Part shown: one piece after another, positions 16,657-25,382 of the stretch
Layout: each line of letters opens with the position of its first letter
How positions within the stretch are numbered: position 1 is the stretch's first letter
Assembly (NCBI RefSeq): GCF_963931595.1
Contig: NZ_OZ007030.1
Coordinates: 736,481-800,480, forward strand
DNA length: 64,000 nucleotides
DNA from: an uncultured Subdoligranulum sp.
GTDB lineage: Bacteria; Bacillota; Clostridia; Oscillospirales; Ruminococcaceae
Direction: 5' to 3'
Notes under the pieces: generated by a model
The model's database searches: none
What the model was told of the DNA's origin: nothing
What the model saw: only the letters and a program-made list of their open reading frames with translations
Made by a program: the position numbers and the translations under genes

Positions 16657-17614
16657 ACGTCTGCCTGCACTGCTGGCCGCGCTGTGCCTGCTGGCAGGAT
16701 GTGCTTCTTCGGGCGCCCAGGTGCCGGAGGAAAACCGCTACAAGGTGGCGCTGGTGGCCAAATCCACCCAGACCGATTTCTGGAAGGCGGTGTTTGTAGG
16801 GGCCCAGGCGGCGGCCACCGAGTACAACATGGACCTGACCATCGACGGTCCCGAAACCGAGGAGGATTACGAGACCCAGAACCAGATGATTGCCAGAGCG
16901 GTGGAGGACGGTGCCCAGGCGCTGGTGTTTTCCGCCATCGACTTTGACGCCAACGCCCCGGCTATTGAAGCAGCGGCCGACAAGGGCGTGAAGATCGTGG
17001 TGATCGATTCGGCGGTCAACACCGAGGATGTGGTCACCTACATCGGCACGGATAACTACAGTGCCGGACAGATGGCGGCGCAGGCGGCGCTGGACGGCGT
17101 GGAAGGTACCCTGAAAGTGGGCATTGTCAATTATGATGTGAACAGTGCCAACGGGCAGGACCGGGAGCGCGGCGCGGTGGATACCTTTGCAGGGAGCGGC
17201 CGTGCGCAGATTGTGACGACGATCCATACGCTGGCCGAAGCCACCAGCGCCAAAAAGGACACGCTGGAAATGCTGCGTGCCCATCCGGAGATCAATGTGG
17301 TGTTGGCCTTCAACGAACCCACCAGTGTGGGCGCCGCCCAGGCGGTGGAGCAGCTGCACTTGCAGAATGCGCTGTGGATGGTGGCTTTCGATTCCAACCT
17401 GGTGACCATTGATGCACTGCAGAGCGGTGTGGTGGATGCCCTGGTCATCCAGAATACCTATGAGATGGGGTATTTCGGGGTGCAGAGCGCCTACAAGCTG
17501 CTCAGCGGCCAGCGCAGTGAAGTGGCAACCCATGTGGATACCGCCACCCGCGTCATCAACCGGGAAAATCTGTTTGACCTGGACAGCCAGAAGGTGCTGT
17601 TCCCGGTCTCCTGA
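16640..17614 (+). CDS. Periplasmic sugar-binding-like lipoprotein (LacI/RbsB fold)
   Basis: A 324-residue lipoprotein with lipobox LAGC (Cys21) and a type I periplasmic binding fold: KVALVAKSTQTDFWKAV, IDSAVNTEDVVTYIGTDNY and the hinge segments resemble ribose/galactose-binding proteins. No permease or ATPase gene follows; a terminator does. Together with the overlapping kinase gene this suggests a sensor role, presenting a bound sugar to the kinase, as in three-component systems. The ligand is unknown. Confidence 0.88.
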   Translation: MTKQSKRLPALLAALCLLAGCASSGAQVPEENRYKVALVAKSTQTDFWKAVFVGAQAAATEYNMDLTIDGPETEEDYETQNQMIARAVEDGAQALVFSAIDFDANAPAIEAAADKGVKIVVIDSAVNTEDVVTYIGTDNYSAGQMAAQAALDGVEGTLKVGIVNYDVNSANGQDRERGAVDTFAGSGRAQIVTTIHTLAEATSAKKDTLEMLRAHPEINVVLAFNEPTSVGAAQAVEQLHLQNALWMVAFDSNLVTIDALQSGVVDALVIQNTYEMGYFGVQSAYKLLSGQRSEVATHVDTATRVINRENLFDLDSQKVLFPVS

Positions 17615-17619
17615 ACAGC

Positions 17620-17656
17620 AAAACACCCCGCAGAATTTTCTGCGGGGTGCTTTTTT
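17620..17656. terminator. Bidirectional terminator
   Basis: CACCCCGCAGA / TCTGCGGGGTG with an ATTT loop, flanked by A4 on the left and T6 on the right, between convergent genes. Confidence 0.9.
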
Positions 17657-17670
17657 GCGAAAAAGCCGGT

Positions 17671-18249
17671 TTATTTTTGCCGGCGGGGCTTGCGTTTACG
17701 CACGCTGTAGCCGAAGGTGCCCAGGCGGCGGCCCAGCGCCAGGTAATCGCCGTGGGAATACACGATAAGGCGGGCCTTGTTCAGGCAGAGTTTGCCCTCC
17801 TCGTTCAGCAGGGATTCATCCACATCCACGGCCACGCATTCGGCCAGGAACAGATCGTGGCTGCCCAGGGGGATCACCTGCCGGACTTTGCACTCCAGGT
17901 TGACGGGGCTTTCCGCCAGCAGCACGGTACCCACCTTGGCGGCGGGAGCGGCGGTCAGGTGCATGGCGGCAAACTTGTCCACATCCCGGCCGCTCTTGAC
18001 GCCGCACCAGTCCACGGCGCGCACCAGCGATTCGGTGGGGAGATTGACCACAAACTCGCCGCTTTCTTGAATCAGATGATGGCTGTACCGCTCGGGCCGC
18101 ACGCTGATGGAGAGCATGGGCGGCTGGGTACAGATGGTGCCGCACCAGCCCACCGTGATCAGGTTCGGTTTGTCGGGACTGCCGCAGCTGACCAGCACCG
18201 GCGGTTCGGGGTTGAGCAGGGTGGAACCCTTCCATACCTGACGGCTCAT
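17671..18249 (-). CDS. Flavin reductase-like / flavoredoxin FMN-binding protein
   Basis: A 192-residue protein of the flavin reductase-like, FMN-binding split-barrel family (flavoredoxin type). The segments PVLVSCGSPDKPNLITVGWCGTIC and PPMLSISVRPERYSHHLI and EFVVNLPTE are characteristic of this family. It probably binds FMN and serves in electron transfer, but the partner is unknown. The start overlaps the upstream glycosyltransferase gene by 4 bp. A basic KRKPRRQK tail ends the protein. Confidence 0.88.
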   Translation of the reverse strand: MSRQVWKGSTLLNPEPPVLVSCGSPDKPNLITVGWCGTICTQPPMLSISVRPERYSHHLIQESGEFVVNLPTESLVRAVDWCGVKSGRDVDKFAAMHLTAAPAAKVGTVLLAESPVNLECKVRQVIPLGSHDLFLAECVAVDVDESLLNEEGKLCLNKARLIVYSHGDYLALGRRLGTFGYSVRKRKPRRQK

Positions 18250-19232
18250 ACGTCCTCCTCCTTGCTGCGCTCAAAATTGGGGGTCGTCTCGCTGATGATG
18301 TAGCGGGGACGGCGTTTGGTCTCCATATAGATCTTGCCGATATACTCACCGATGACGCCCAGGCAGATCAGCTGCACGCCGGATACGAAGCAGATGATAC
18401 TGGTGGTGCTGGCCCAGCCGGACACCGTCATGCCCAGGGCCGCTTCCACCACCGCCCACAGCACACCGATGAAGCTGATCAGCGCCACCAGCACGCCGAA
18501 CCCGGTGATGAAGCGGATGGGCTTGATAGACAGGCTGGTGATGCCGTCAAAGGCCAGGGAGAGCATCTTGGACAGGGGATAGTGGCTTTCGCCGGCAAGG
18601 CGCTCGTGCCGTTCGTAGGCCACGCAGGTGGATTTGAAGCCTACCAGCGGCACCATGCCGCGCAAAAACAGGTTGACTTCCTTGAAGCGGGCAAACTCCT
18701 GCAGGACCCGGGCACTCATCAGGCGGTAGTCGGCGTGGTTGAAGACCACCTCGGCACCCATGGCGTTGAGCAGCTTGTAGAAACTCTCGGCGGTGAACCG
18801 CTTGAAGAAGGTGTCGGTGTCCCGCTTGCTGCGCACGCCGTAGACCACGTCGCAGCCGTCCCGGTAGGCGTCCACCATGCCGTCCATGGCGTTGATGTCG
18901 TCCTGGCCGTCGCAGTCGATGGAGATGGTGATATCGCAGCGGTCCTTGGCCTCCATCAGTCCGGCCAGCACGGCGTTCTGGTGGCCGCGGTTGCGGCTCT
19001 GGCAGATGCCCGCGTAGTGGGGATCGGAGGCGGCCAGTTCGTTGATGATGGCCCAGGTACGGTCTTTGGAACCGTCGTTGACAAAGAGCACCCGGCTGTC
19101 GGGGCTGATCTTGCCCGCTGCCGACAGGTCGGTGATCTTCTTCAGAAACTGCGGCGCGGTGATGGGCAGCACTTCCTGCTCATTGTAGCAGGGGATGATG
19201 ATGTACAGTACAGGGGTTTGACGGTTTTCCAT
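18246..19232 (-). CDS. GtrB/DPM1-like family 2 glycosyltransferase
   Basis: A 328-residue membrane-bound GT2 enzyme. The N-terminal domain has IIPCYNEQEVLP, the metal/nucleotide motif SIDCDGQDD and the DYRLMSARVLQ segment; two C-terminal hydrophobic helices (about 235-300) anchor it. Relatives move glucose or another sugar from a nucleotide onto undecaprenyl or dolichyl phosphate. The adjacent multi-spanning protein encoded 11 bp upstream is a natural partner that would use the lipid-linked sugar outside. GAGGT ribosome site precedes the ATG. Confidence 0.92.
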   Translation of the reverse strand: MENRQTPVLYIIIPCYNEQEVLPITAPQFLKKITDLSAAGKISPDSRVLFVNDGSKDRTWAIINELAASDPHYAGICQSRNRGHQNAVLAGLMEAKDRCDITISIDCDGQDDINAMDGMVDAYRDGCDVVYGVRSKRDTDTFFKRFTAESFYKLLNAMGAEVVFNHADYRLMSARVLQEFARFKEVNLFLRGMVPLVGFKSTCVAYERHERLAGESHYPLSKMLSLAFDGITSLSIKPIRFITGFGVLVALISFIGVLWAVVEAALGMTVSGWASTTSIICFVSGVQLICLGVIGEYIGKIYMETKRRPRYIISETTPNFERSKEEDV

Positions 19233-19243
19233 AGCAGTTTACC

Positions 19244-20890
19244 TCAGTCAAAAAAATCGGCACGCATGGCGTCGTAGGAGGGATATCCCAGCGCAATGTA
19301 ATTTTCGTCCTCGTACTCCACCTTGCCCTGGTCCAGTACCCGGGACGGCGTCTGGTACTCCGTCTCGTTCTTGTTGAAGAAGAGGAAGACGGGGCCCTCG
19401 GGCTTGGCGGTGAAGTGGTCGGCGGTCTGCATCCATTCATAAAGGTTGTCGGGGTCGGTCACATCCTCGCCGGATTTCCAGACCCGGATATCGAAGGCAC
19501 CGTTGGAGATCTCCACCATGACGTTGGCGTTCCAGAAAGCGGCATACCCTTCGGTATACCCGGCCACCCGCAGGGCGGTGACCGCTGCCTCCTGCCCGGC
19601 CGTCATGTTCTTCGGCCACAGCCGGGTGTAGTAGTCGTTGCCGCACCACAACAGCAGCGCCGCCATGCCGCCCAACAATATGCCGCGCCACAGCCGGCAG
19701 CGGGGCAGCCGGTAGAGATAGTCCACCCCCACCGGCATGAGCAGCACCACCACGGGAATGTTGTAGCGGGTGTAGTAGACCATGTCGGTGAACAGGTACA
19801 GCCCTTCGTAGGCCACAAAGGCGAAGAAGGCCAGCAGATAGAAAAGGCGCTCGGGCAGGGTGTACCGCTCGGGATGGCGGGCCAGCGAAATGTAGGCGCA
19901 GATCAGCACCAGCAGTGCCAGAAAGCAGAAGGCATTATAGAGCAGCTGGGTGGAGGTGACATACTCACCGGTCTGGAAGCCGAAACTTTCCAGCCAGCCA
20001 AAGAACAGCTGCTCCAGGCGGGCTGCGTCAAAGCGGGCAAAATGTACGCCCTCCTGGCTGGTGTAGTGATACAGATAGCGCAGCACCCGCACATTCAGCA
20101 GCCAGCCACCCATGGTGGCCGCCGCAGCACAGAGGGTGCCGATCAGAAGCCGCCGTTCCGGCACGGCCAGACCGGGCAGGGTGGCGCCGGCCTGGGGGCG
20201 GGAATAGACCAGACAGAGGAAAAGGACCGCCAGGACAAGGGGCAGGTAGAAGGTGAGCACCTGGCGCAGTCCGTTCATGCCGATCACAAAGGAGAAAAGA
20301 ATCTGAAGGATCAGCAGCACAATGCGGGTGCGGGGGCGGTCGCTGCGCATGAAGTGCAAAAGCAGCCCCAGGCTCAAAAAACTGGCAAACAGATGGGGCG
20401 GGTAGCTGACGGTCAGCAGCGTGATGCGGAAATAGACCTCCGACATGGGCATGACCAGCAGTGTGCCGACGGCCGGGAACAGATGCCCGATGCCGGCCTG
20501 GCGGCAGAAGTACCAGCAGGCCCCCAGCATGGCCAGCAGAATGATGGCGGTGCCGATGGTGCGCACCTGAAGCCAGTTATCCGAGAAAAAGAAAAGCGGC
20601 GCAAAGACCAGATGGTTGTGAAAGACGCGCAGCTCGGTGGAATAAAACCAGTTGGTGGTCAGCAGGGCGTGTTCCTTGCGCAGCACATACCCCAGGAGCA
20701 GGTCGCTGCTCATATCGGAATCCAGCAGATAGTACATACGTCCCTGAATGACCTGCCAGGTGCGGGCGCAGGCAAACAGCAGGCAGGCCCAGGAAAACAC
20801 AAGCCAGAGCGTATGCCAGCGCTTCTCCCGGGCAAAGGCGCTTCGGAGCAGCGCGGCAGGGGACAGGCTGCGGGGCAGCAGGGTGTTCAT
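19244..20890 (-). CDS. Polytopic membrane protein, probable GT-C type glycosyltransferase
   Basis: A 548-residue protein with about ten membrane helices and a soluble C-terminal end. After the first helix comes the acidic segment LLDSDMSSDLLLG, where GT-C enzymes carry catalytic acids, and a NWFYSTELRVFHNH loop. The family name is not certain. Position directly before a GtrB-like transferase supports a role in transferring a lipid-linked sugar to an extracellular acceptor. ATG 20890 is chosen on the AGAGGAGG site; the frame extends 34 codons further upstream across the promoter. Confidence 0.78.
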   Translation of the reverse strand: MNTLLPRSLSPAALLRSAFAREKRWHTLWLVFSWACLLFACARTWQVIQGRMYYLLDSDMSSDLLLGYVLRKEHALLTTNWFYSTELRVFHNHLVFAPLFFFSDNWLQVRTIGTAIILLAMLGACWYFCRQAGIGHLFPAVGTLLVMPMSEVYFRITLLTVSYPPHLFASFLSLGLLLHFMRSDRPRTRIVLLILQILFSFVIGMNGLRQVLTFYLPLVLAVLFLCLVYSRPQAGATLPGLAVPERRLLIGTLCAAAATMGGWLLNVRVLRYLYHYTSQEGVHFARFDAARLEQLFFGWLESFGFQTGEYVTSTQLLYNAFCFLALLVLICAYISLARHPERYTLPERLFYLLAFFAFVAYEGLYLFTDMVYYTRYNIPVVVLLMPVGVDYLYRLPRCRLWRGILLGGMAALLLWCGNDYYTRLWPKNMTAGQEAAVTALRVAGYTEGYAAFWNANVMVEISNGAFDIRVWKSGEDVTDPDNLYEWMQTADHFTAKPEGPVFLFFNKNETEYQTPSRVLDQGKVEYEDENYIALGYPSYDAMRADFFD

Positions 20891-20963
20891 AGAATCCTCC
20901 TCTTTTCCATTCCGGCTTCGGAATCTTGTGGCCGCAAAAACGTCCTGCACCGGAAATGCCTTC

Positions 20964-20992
20964 ATTATACCATAGGGGCTTACGGGCTGCAA
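20964..20992 (-). promoter_or_regulatory. Promoter of the GT-C/GtrB/flavin reductase operon
   Basis: Minus strand: TTGCAG, 17 bp, TGGTATAAT (extended -10). Confidence 0.65.
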
Positions 20993-21685
20993 TCACTGCA
21001 CCATCTGGCTCAGCCGGTCGGGGGCCAGCAGCTTGAAGCTGCGCCGGAACAGCGCCAGCAGTCCTTCCTCCTGCATGCGGCTCAGTTCCCGGCACAGGGC
21101 GCTGCGGTCGCAGTTGAGATAGGAGGCCAGTTCCGCCCGGGTCAGGGCGGTGTCGAAGGTATCGGCACCGGCTTCCTCCCGTTGTTCCAGCAGCCAAAGG
21201 CAGATGCGTCCGCGCAGACTTTTGCAGCACAGCAGTTCCAGACGGCGGTCCAGCGCAAAATATTTGTCGCTGATGGTCTGCAGCCAGTTGTGCAGCAACT
21301 GCAGATGGGCAGGGTGCATGGTGCTGTCGGGGCGCAGCAGCGCCTCGCAGGGGATATACAGCACCAGGCAGGGGATCGCCGCCGTCACATTGACGGGACT
21401 TTTGCTCTGGCCGCCTGCCAGCACATCGGCGAACACGCCGCCCGGGCCCATGTGGGCCATGACCACCGCGGTACCGTCCGGCATGGGCTTGGCGGCCACG
21501 ATCTCGCCCTCCAGGACGATGCCCACCTCCCGGGTGGCGTAACCGGCCATGAGCAGCAGTTCTCCCCGGTCATACCGCCGCACGTAGGGGGCAAAGCTGG
21601 CCATCAGGGTATCCAGATCCCGGTCGGGCATGTTGTGAAACAGGCTGGTGCGGCGCAGCACATCGTAATAGGGGATATAGTCCAT
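20993..21685 (-). CDS. Crp/Fnr-family transcription regulator
   Basis: A 230-residue regulator: N-terminal cyclic-nucleotide-binding-like jelly roll (residues 15-130, with DRGELLLMAGYATREVGIVLEGEI and MGPGGVFADVLAGG), dimer helix, and C-terminal winged helix with TRAELASYLNCDRSALCRELSRM. No iron-sulfur cysteine cluster is apparent, so the signal is unclear. The gene faces an ABC transporter operon across a 93-bp gap holding a 24-bp palindrome, so it probably regulates that operon and itself. ATG 21685 has a GGGAGG site; the much longer open frame on this strand is antisense to the transporter genes and not coding. Confidence 0.9.
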   Translation of the reverse strand: MDYIPYYDVLRRTSLFHNMPDRDLDTLMASFAPYVRRYDRGELLLMAGYATREVGIVLEGEIVAAKPMPDGTAVVMAHMGPGGVFADVLAGGQSKSPVNVTAAIPCLVLYIPCEALLRPDSTMHPAHLQLLHNWLQTISDKYFALDRRLELLCCKSLRGRICLWLLEQREEAGADTFDTALTRAELASYLNCDRSALCRELSRMQEEGLLALFRRSFKLLAPDRLSQMVQ

Positions 21686-21700
21686 AGGCGGCCTCCCAAA

Positions 21701-21724
21701 TGACTGTTGCCTGGGCAACAGACA
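21701..21724. promoter_or_regulatory. Palindromic operator between crp-like gene and ABC operon
   Basis: The core CTGTTGCCTGGGCAACAG is a perfect 18-bp inverted repeat (8-bp arms, 2-bp centre), extended on both sides by TG/CA with one mismatch. The form fits a Crp/Fnr dimer site. It overlaps the -35 region of the rightward promoter and lies just downstream of the leftward start. Confidence 0.75.
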
Positions 21725-21747
21725 ATTTTTTAACATTATAGTATAGT
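21719..21747 (+). promoter_or_regulatory. Candidate promoter of the ABC transporter operon
   Basis: CAGACA, 17 bp, TATAGT. The -35 region shares bases with the palindrome. The weak -35 would suit activation by the regulator. Confidence 0.5.
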
Positions 21748-21763
21748 GAGGCCGCAAATGCAA
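21735..21763 (-). promoter_or_regulatory. Candidate promoter of the crp-like gene
   Basis: Minus strand: TTGCAT, 17 bp, TATAAT, overlapping the divergent promoter. Transcription would start just before the palindrome. Confidence 0.65.
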
Positions 21764-21778
21764 TAAGGAGGAACTGGC

Positions 21779-22834
21779 ATGATCAATTGTAAGCGTATTT
21801 GGGCGGCCATCACTGCGGCGGCCCTGTGTATCTCTCTGGCGGGCTGCGGCGCGGCCTCGTCCTCGTCCGCAGCTTCTTCCGAGGCTGCCACGGTGGAGTC
21901 CGCTCCGGCGTCCTCGGCGGCTGCCCAGGAGGAGGCGGCCAGCCCGGAGACCGCCGCGACGGGTCTGCGCGTGGCGGGCTTGAAAGGCCCCACCACCATG
22001 GGCCTTGTCAACCTGATGGACAGCGACGACGGCGCCAACTACACCTTCACGATGTACGGTGCGGCCGATGAGATTGTCCCGCTGCTGGTCAAGGGCGAGC
22101 TGGACGCGGCTGCCGTTCCGGCCAACCTGGCGGCGACCCTCTACCAGAAGACCCAGGGCCAGGTGGAAGTGGCCTGCATCAACACGCTGGGTGTGCTCTA
22201 TATTGTGGAGAACGGCGACACCGTCCAGTCTGTGGCGGACCTGAAGGGCCAGACCATCGTCACCACCGGTAAGGGCACCACGCCGGAGTATGTGCTGCGC
22301 TATGTGCTCAGCCAGAACGGCCTGGACCCCGACGCCGATGTGAACATCGTCTATTGCAGCGAGGCTACCGAGGCCCTCAGCCAGGTGCAGGCCGGTCAGG
22401 CCACCATCGCCATGCTGCCCCAGCCCTTTGTAACCACGGCTCTTTCTCAGGTCGAGGGGCTGCGCGTGGCGCTGGATATGAACGAGGAATGGCAGAAGGT
22501 GGCCGGTTCTCAGCTGGTGACCGGCGTGCTGGTGGTCCGCAAGGACGCGGTGGAAGCCGATCCCGATGCCTTTGAGGAGTTCCTGAACGGCTATGCCGCC
22601 AGTGTGGAAGCCGCCAACACCGACCTGGAAGGCACCGCAGCCCTCTGCGAGACCTACGGCATCGTGCCTAAGGCGGCCCTGGCCCAGAAGGCGCTGCCCG
22701 AGTGCAACATCGTCTTTGAGCGGGGCGAGCAGATGAAGACCGACCTGGTCAACTACTTCCAGGTCCTCTATGACGCCGATCCCAGCAGCGTGGGCGGTGC
22801 CATGCCGGCCGACGACTTCTACTATGGCGTCTAA
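21779..22834 (+). CDS. ABC transporter substrate-binding lipoprotein (NitT/TauT type)
   Basis: A 351-residue lipoprotein with lipobox LAGC (Cys23) and a Ser/Ala-rich linker, then a type II binding fold like those for nitrate, sulfonates or thiamine precursors (GLRVAGLKGPTTMGLVNLM; LLVKGELDAAAVPANLA; TTGKGTTPEYVL). The ligand cannot be read from sequence. First gene of a three-gene importer operon; permease start overlaps by 11 bp. AAGGAGG ribosome site. Confidence 0.92.
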   Translation: MINCKRIWAAITAAALCISLAGCGAASSSSAASSEAATVESAPASSAAAQEEAASPETAATGLRVAGLKGPTTMGLVNLMDSDDGANYTFTMYGAADEIVPLLVKGELDAAAVPANLAATLYQKTQGQVEVACINTLGVLYIVENGDTVQSVADLKGQTIVTTGKGTTPEYVLRYVLSQNGLDPDADVNIVYCSEATEALSQVQAGQATIAMLPQPFVTTALSQVEGLRVALDMNEEWQKVAGSQLVTGVLVVRKDAVEADPDAFEEFLNGYAASVEAANTDLEGTAALCETYGIVPKAALAQKALPECNIVFERGEQMKTDLVNYFQVLYDADPSSVGGAMPADDFYYGV

Positions 22835-23585
22835 AACCCGGGAACGCCTGTTGGCCCTTGTGGTCTGGGTCATCGTCTGGCAGCTGGCTGCCATGACGCT
22901 GGGCCATGGGGGGCTGTTCCTGGCCACCCCCCTGCAGACGCTGCGGGCCCTGGGCCTGCTGCTGCCCACCCCGGCGTTCTGGCAGCGTATCGCCTTCAGT
23001 GCGCTGCGCATCGTCGCCGGTTTTGTGCTGGCGGTCGTGGGCGGTCTGGTGCTGGGGGCTGCGGGGGCCCGCTGGCGCACCGTGCGGGTGCTGGTGGACC
23101 CCGTCATGCAGCTGATCCGGGCCATGCCGGTGGCCAGCTTTGTCATTCTGGCACTGCTCTGGGTCAGCGGCAGCAATCTGTCGGTGGTGGTCAGCTTTAC
23201 CCATGTGCTGCCGGTGGTCTACGCCGGTGTGGTGGCCGGCATCGCCGACACTGATCCCCAGCTTCTCGAGATGGCCAGGGTGTACCGCCTGTCCTGGACG
23301 GCGCGGCTGCGCTATATCTGGCTGCCGGGCATCTTCCCGTCCTTCTGCGAAAGCTGCATCGCCGCCATGGGCATGTGCTGGAAAAGCGGTGTCTCGGCGG
23401 AGGTCATCGGCCTGCCCGACCACTCGGTGGGGGATGCCCTCTACCGAGCCAAGATCACTCTGTCCACGCCGGATGTCTTTGCCTGGACGCTGGTCATTGT
23501 GCTGCTGTCGGCATTGCTGTCGGCGGTGGCGGCACGGCTGCTGCGGGCAGTCAAGAGGCGTCTGTGCGGGGAGGTGACGGCATGA
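22824..23585 (+). CDS. ABC transporter permease (NitT/TauT type)
   Basis: A 253-residue inner membrane permease with about six helices and the cytoplasmic EAA-type loop EMARVYRLSWTARLRYIWLPGI, which contacts the ATPase. Start ATG 22824 is inside the end of the binding-protein gene; the upstream extension in this frame is not used. It overlaps the ATPase gene by 4 bp. Confidence 0.92.
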   Translation: MASKTRERLLALVVWVIVWQLAAMTLGHGGLFLATPLQTLRALGLLLPTPAFWQRIAFSALRIVAGFVLAVVGGLVLGAAGARWRTVRVLVDPVMQLIRAMPVASFVILALLWVSGSNLSVVVSFTHVLPVVYAGVVAGIADTDPQLLEMARVYRLSWTARLRYIWLPGIFPSFCESCIAAMGMCWKSGVSAEVIGLPDHSVGDALYRAKITLSTPDVFAWTLVIVLLSALLSAVAARLLRAVKRRLCGEVTA

Positions 23586-24151
23586 GCATCGTGATACAAG
23601 ATCTTTGCAAGCGGTTCGGCAGCCGTACGGTGCTGGACCGCTTCAGCTGGACGGTGGACCGGCCGATGGTGCTCATGGGGCCGTCCGGCTGCGGCAAAAC
23701 CACGCTGCTGCGCATCCTGCTGGGGCTGGAGACCCAGGACAGCGGCACCGTAACGGGGGTGGATACCCCGGCGGCGGTGTTCCAGGAGGACCGGCTCTGT
23801 CCCCAGCTGACCGCCGCGGACAACCTGGTCCTGGCCGGGCACGGCCTGACGCTGCAGGATGCCCGGACCGAGCTGCGGGCGCTGGGCTTTGCCGGGAGTG
23901 ATCTGGCACTGCCGGCGGCCCGGCTGTCCGGCGGGCAGAAGCGCCGCGTGGCACTGCTGCGGGCGCTGCTGTGCCGGGATGCCAGAACGCTGCTGATGGA
24001 CGAACCGTTCACCGGCATGGACGCCGAGCTGGTGGCCCAGGCGGCCGCCGTCACGGTACGGCTGACGGCAGACCGCCCTGCGATTCTCGTCACCCACGAT
24101 GCGGCGGCGGCCGACCTGCTGGGCTGGCCGGTGCGGCATCTGGAGGAATAA
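23582..24151 (+). CDS. ABC transporter ATP-binding protein
   Basis: A compact 189-residue ATPase energising the importer: Walker A GPSGCGKTTLL, Q-loop region AAVFQEDRL, signature LSGGQKRRVALLRALL, Walker B LLMDEPFTGMD and switch His in VTHD are all present. It is shorter than the usual 240-260 residues because the C-terminal extension is missing. A ribosome site GGAGGTG overlaps the permease end; the longer frame upstream is not coding. Confidence 0.93.
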   Translation: MSIVIQDLCKRFGSRTVLDRFSWTVDRPMVLMGPSGCGKTTLLRILLGLETQDSGTVTGVDTPAAVFQEDRLCPQLTAADNLVLAGHGLTLQDARTELRALGFAGSDLALPAARLSGGQKRRVALLRALLCRDARTLLMDEPFTGMDAELVAQAAAVTVRLTADRPAILVTHDAAAADLLGWPVRHLEE

Positions 24152-24154
24152 ACA

Positions 24155-24196
24155 CAACAAACGGAGACATCCTGTCAGAGGATGTCTCCGTTTTGT
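24155..24196. terminator. Bidirectional terminator
   Basis: AACGGAGACATCC / GGATGTCTCCGTT stem with AAAA and TTTT flanks, between convergent operons. Confidence 0.9.
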
Positions 24197-24199
24197 CTG

Positions 24200-25270
24200 T
24201 CAGATCAGCGCTTCCAGAATGGCGTTCTGCACCACCATCCCGGCGGGGGTAAGCTGCAGGCGGTCGCCGTCAAACCGGGCGTATCCGCTGGCCACGCAGT
24301 GGCGCAAAAATTCCATCTGGGGTTTGGTGAAATGCCCGCCCCACCGGGCGTATTCCGTCAGGTCCAGGCCGCGGCAGAGCCGCAGCTGCATGAGCAAAAA
24401 GTCCTCTCCGTCGCAGAGGCCCTCCGCCTGTTCGGTGACGGTGCCGTCGATGAAGCCCTGCACATCGTCGGGCCAGTAGCTCCGGACGTTTTGCAGGCAG
24501 CTGTGGGCGGCCGGGCCCACGCCCCAGTAGTCGCGGCAGTTCCAGTAGAGAAGATTGTGCCGCCCCTCGTGGCCGGGTATTGCAAAGTTGCTGATCTCAT
24601 ACTGCCGGTAGCCCGCTTCGACCAGCCGCTCCACCGCATAGAGATAGAAGTCGGCGGATTCATCGGGCCCCGGCAGACCCTCGGGCGGGAATTTGGCGAA
24701 GGCGGTACCCGGCTCGATCTTGAGCAGGTAGGCGGAAATATGGGTGCATCCGCCCTCCTGCAAAAGCCGGAGGGTGGCATCGAACTCGGCGTTGGAATAG
24801 TGGGGCAGTGCCAGCATGATGTCGCCGCAGATCTCGGGAAAACCGGCCTCCCGCGCCCAGGCCAGGGCCTGGGCCGCGGCTGCGGCGGTGTGGGTGCGCC
24901 CCAGACGGCGCAGCTGGGCGTCGTCGGCACTCTGCACACCGAGGCTGATTCGGGTCACCCCGGCCGCCCGGAACCCCTGCAGCGAGGCCGGTGTGACCAC
25001 GTCGGGGTTGGTCTCGAGGGTGATCTCGGCCCCCGGCAGCGGGTCGGCCGCCCGGATGAGGCTGGAAACCTGGGCGGGGGAGAGAAGCCCCGGGGTGCCG
25101 CCGCCGAAATACAGCGTGTCGGGACGGCGTCGGTTTTTGGCCAGCTCCCGCAGCAGGGCGTCCACATAGGACTGGGGCACGCCCCGGGCACCGGGGGCCG
25201 AGTAAAAATCACAGTAGCGGCACTTCGCCTTGCAGTAGGGAATATGCAGATAAATACCAAAAGAATCCAT
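24200..25270 (-). CDS. hemW: Radical SAM coproporphyrinogen oxidase-like heme chaperone HemW
   Basis: A 356-residue radical SAM protein. The cluster motif PYCKAKCRYCDF (CxxxCxxC) is at residues 10-21, followed by YFGGGTPGLL, ETNPD and GVQS motifs of the HemN/HemW family. The protein lacks the extra N-terminal part of true HemN, and HemW members act as heme-trafficking proteins rather than oxidases. ATG 25270 is chosen by the AGAGG site and the family start; the frame is open 38 codons further upstream. Confidence 0.93.
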   Translation of the reverse strand: MDSFGIYLHIPYCKAKCRYCDFYSAPGARGVPQSYVDALLRELAKNRRRPDTLYFGGGTPGLLSPAQVSSLIRAADPLPGAEITLETNPDVVTPASLQGFRAAGVTRISLGVQSADDAQLRRLGRTHTAAAAAQALAWAREAGFPEICGDIMLALPHYSNAEFDATLRLLQEGGCTHISAYLLKIEPGTAFAKFPPEGLPGPDESADFYLYAVERLVEAGYRQYEISNFAIPGHEGRHNLLYWNCRDYWGVGPAAHSCLQNVRSYWPDDVQGFIDGTVTEQAEGLCDGEDFLLMQLRLCRGLDLTEYARWGGHFTKPQMEFLRHCVASGYARFDGDRLQLTPAGMVVQNAILEALI

Positions 25271-25350
25271 TCTTGACTTTTTTCCTCTTCTATAGGATAC
25301 TGTTAACAGGTAATTCATAAATTTGTGATGGTTTTCACATCTTTTATGGC

Positions 25351-25356
25351 TATAAT
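25351..25356 (+). promoter_or_regulatory. -10 box upstream of the BI-1 gene
   Basis: TATAAT lies 27 bp upstream of the start codon. No convincing -35 box at 17 bp. Confidence 0.4.
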
Positions 25357-25382
25357 ACCGTATTGAGAAAGGGGAATCAACC

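Noticed and set aside
21686..23176. Long in-frame N-terminal extension of the Crp/Fnr gene
   Set aside because: It runs antisense to the ABC binding-protein and permease genes; the ribosome site and homology start at 21685.
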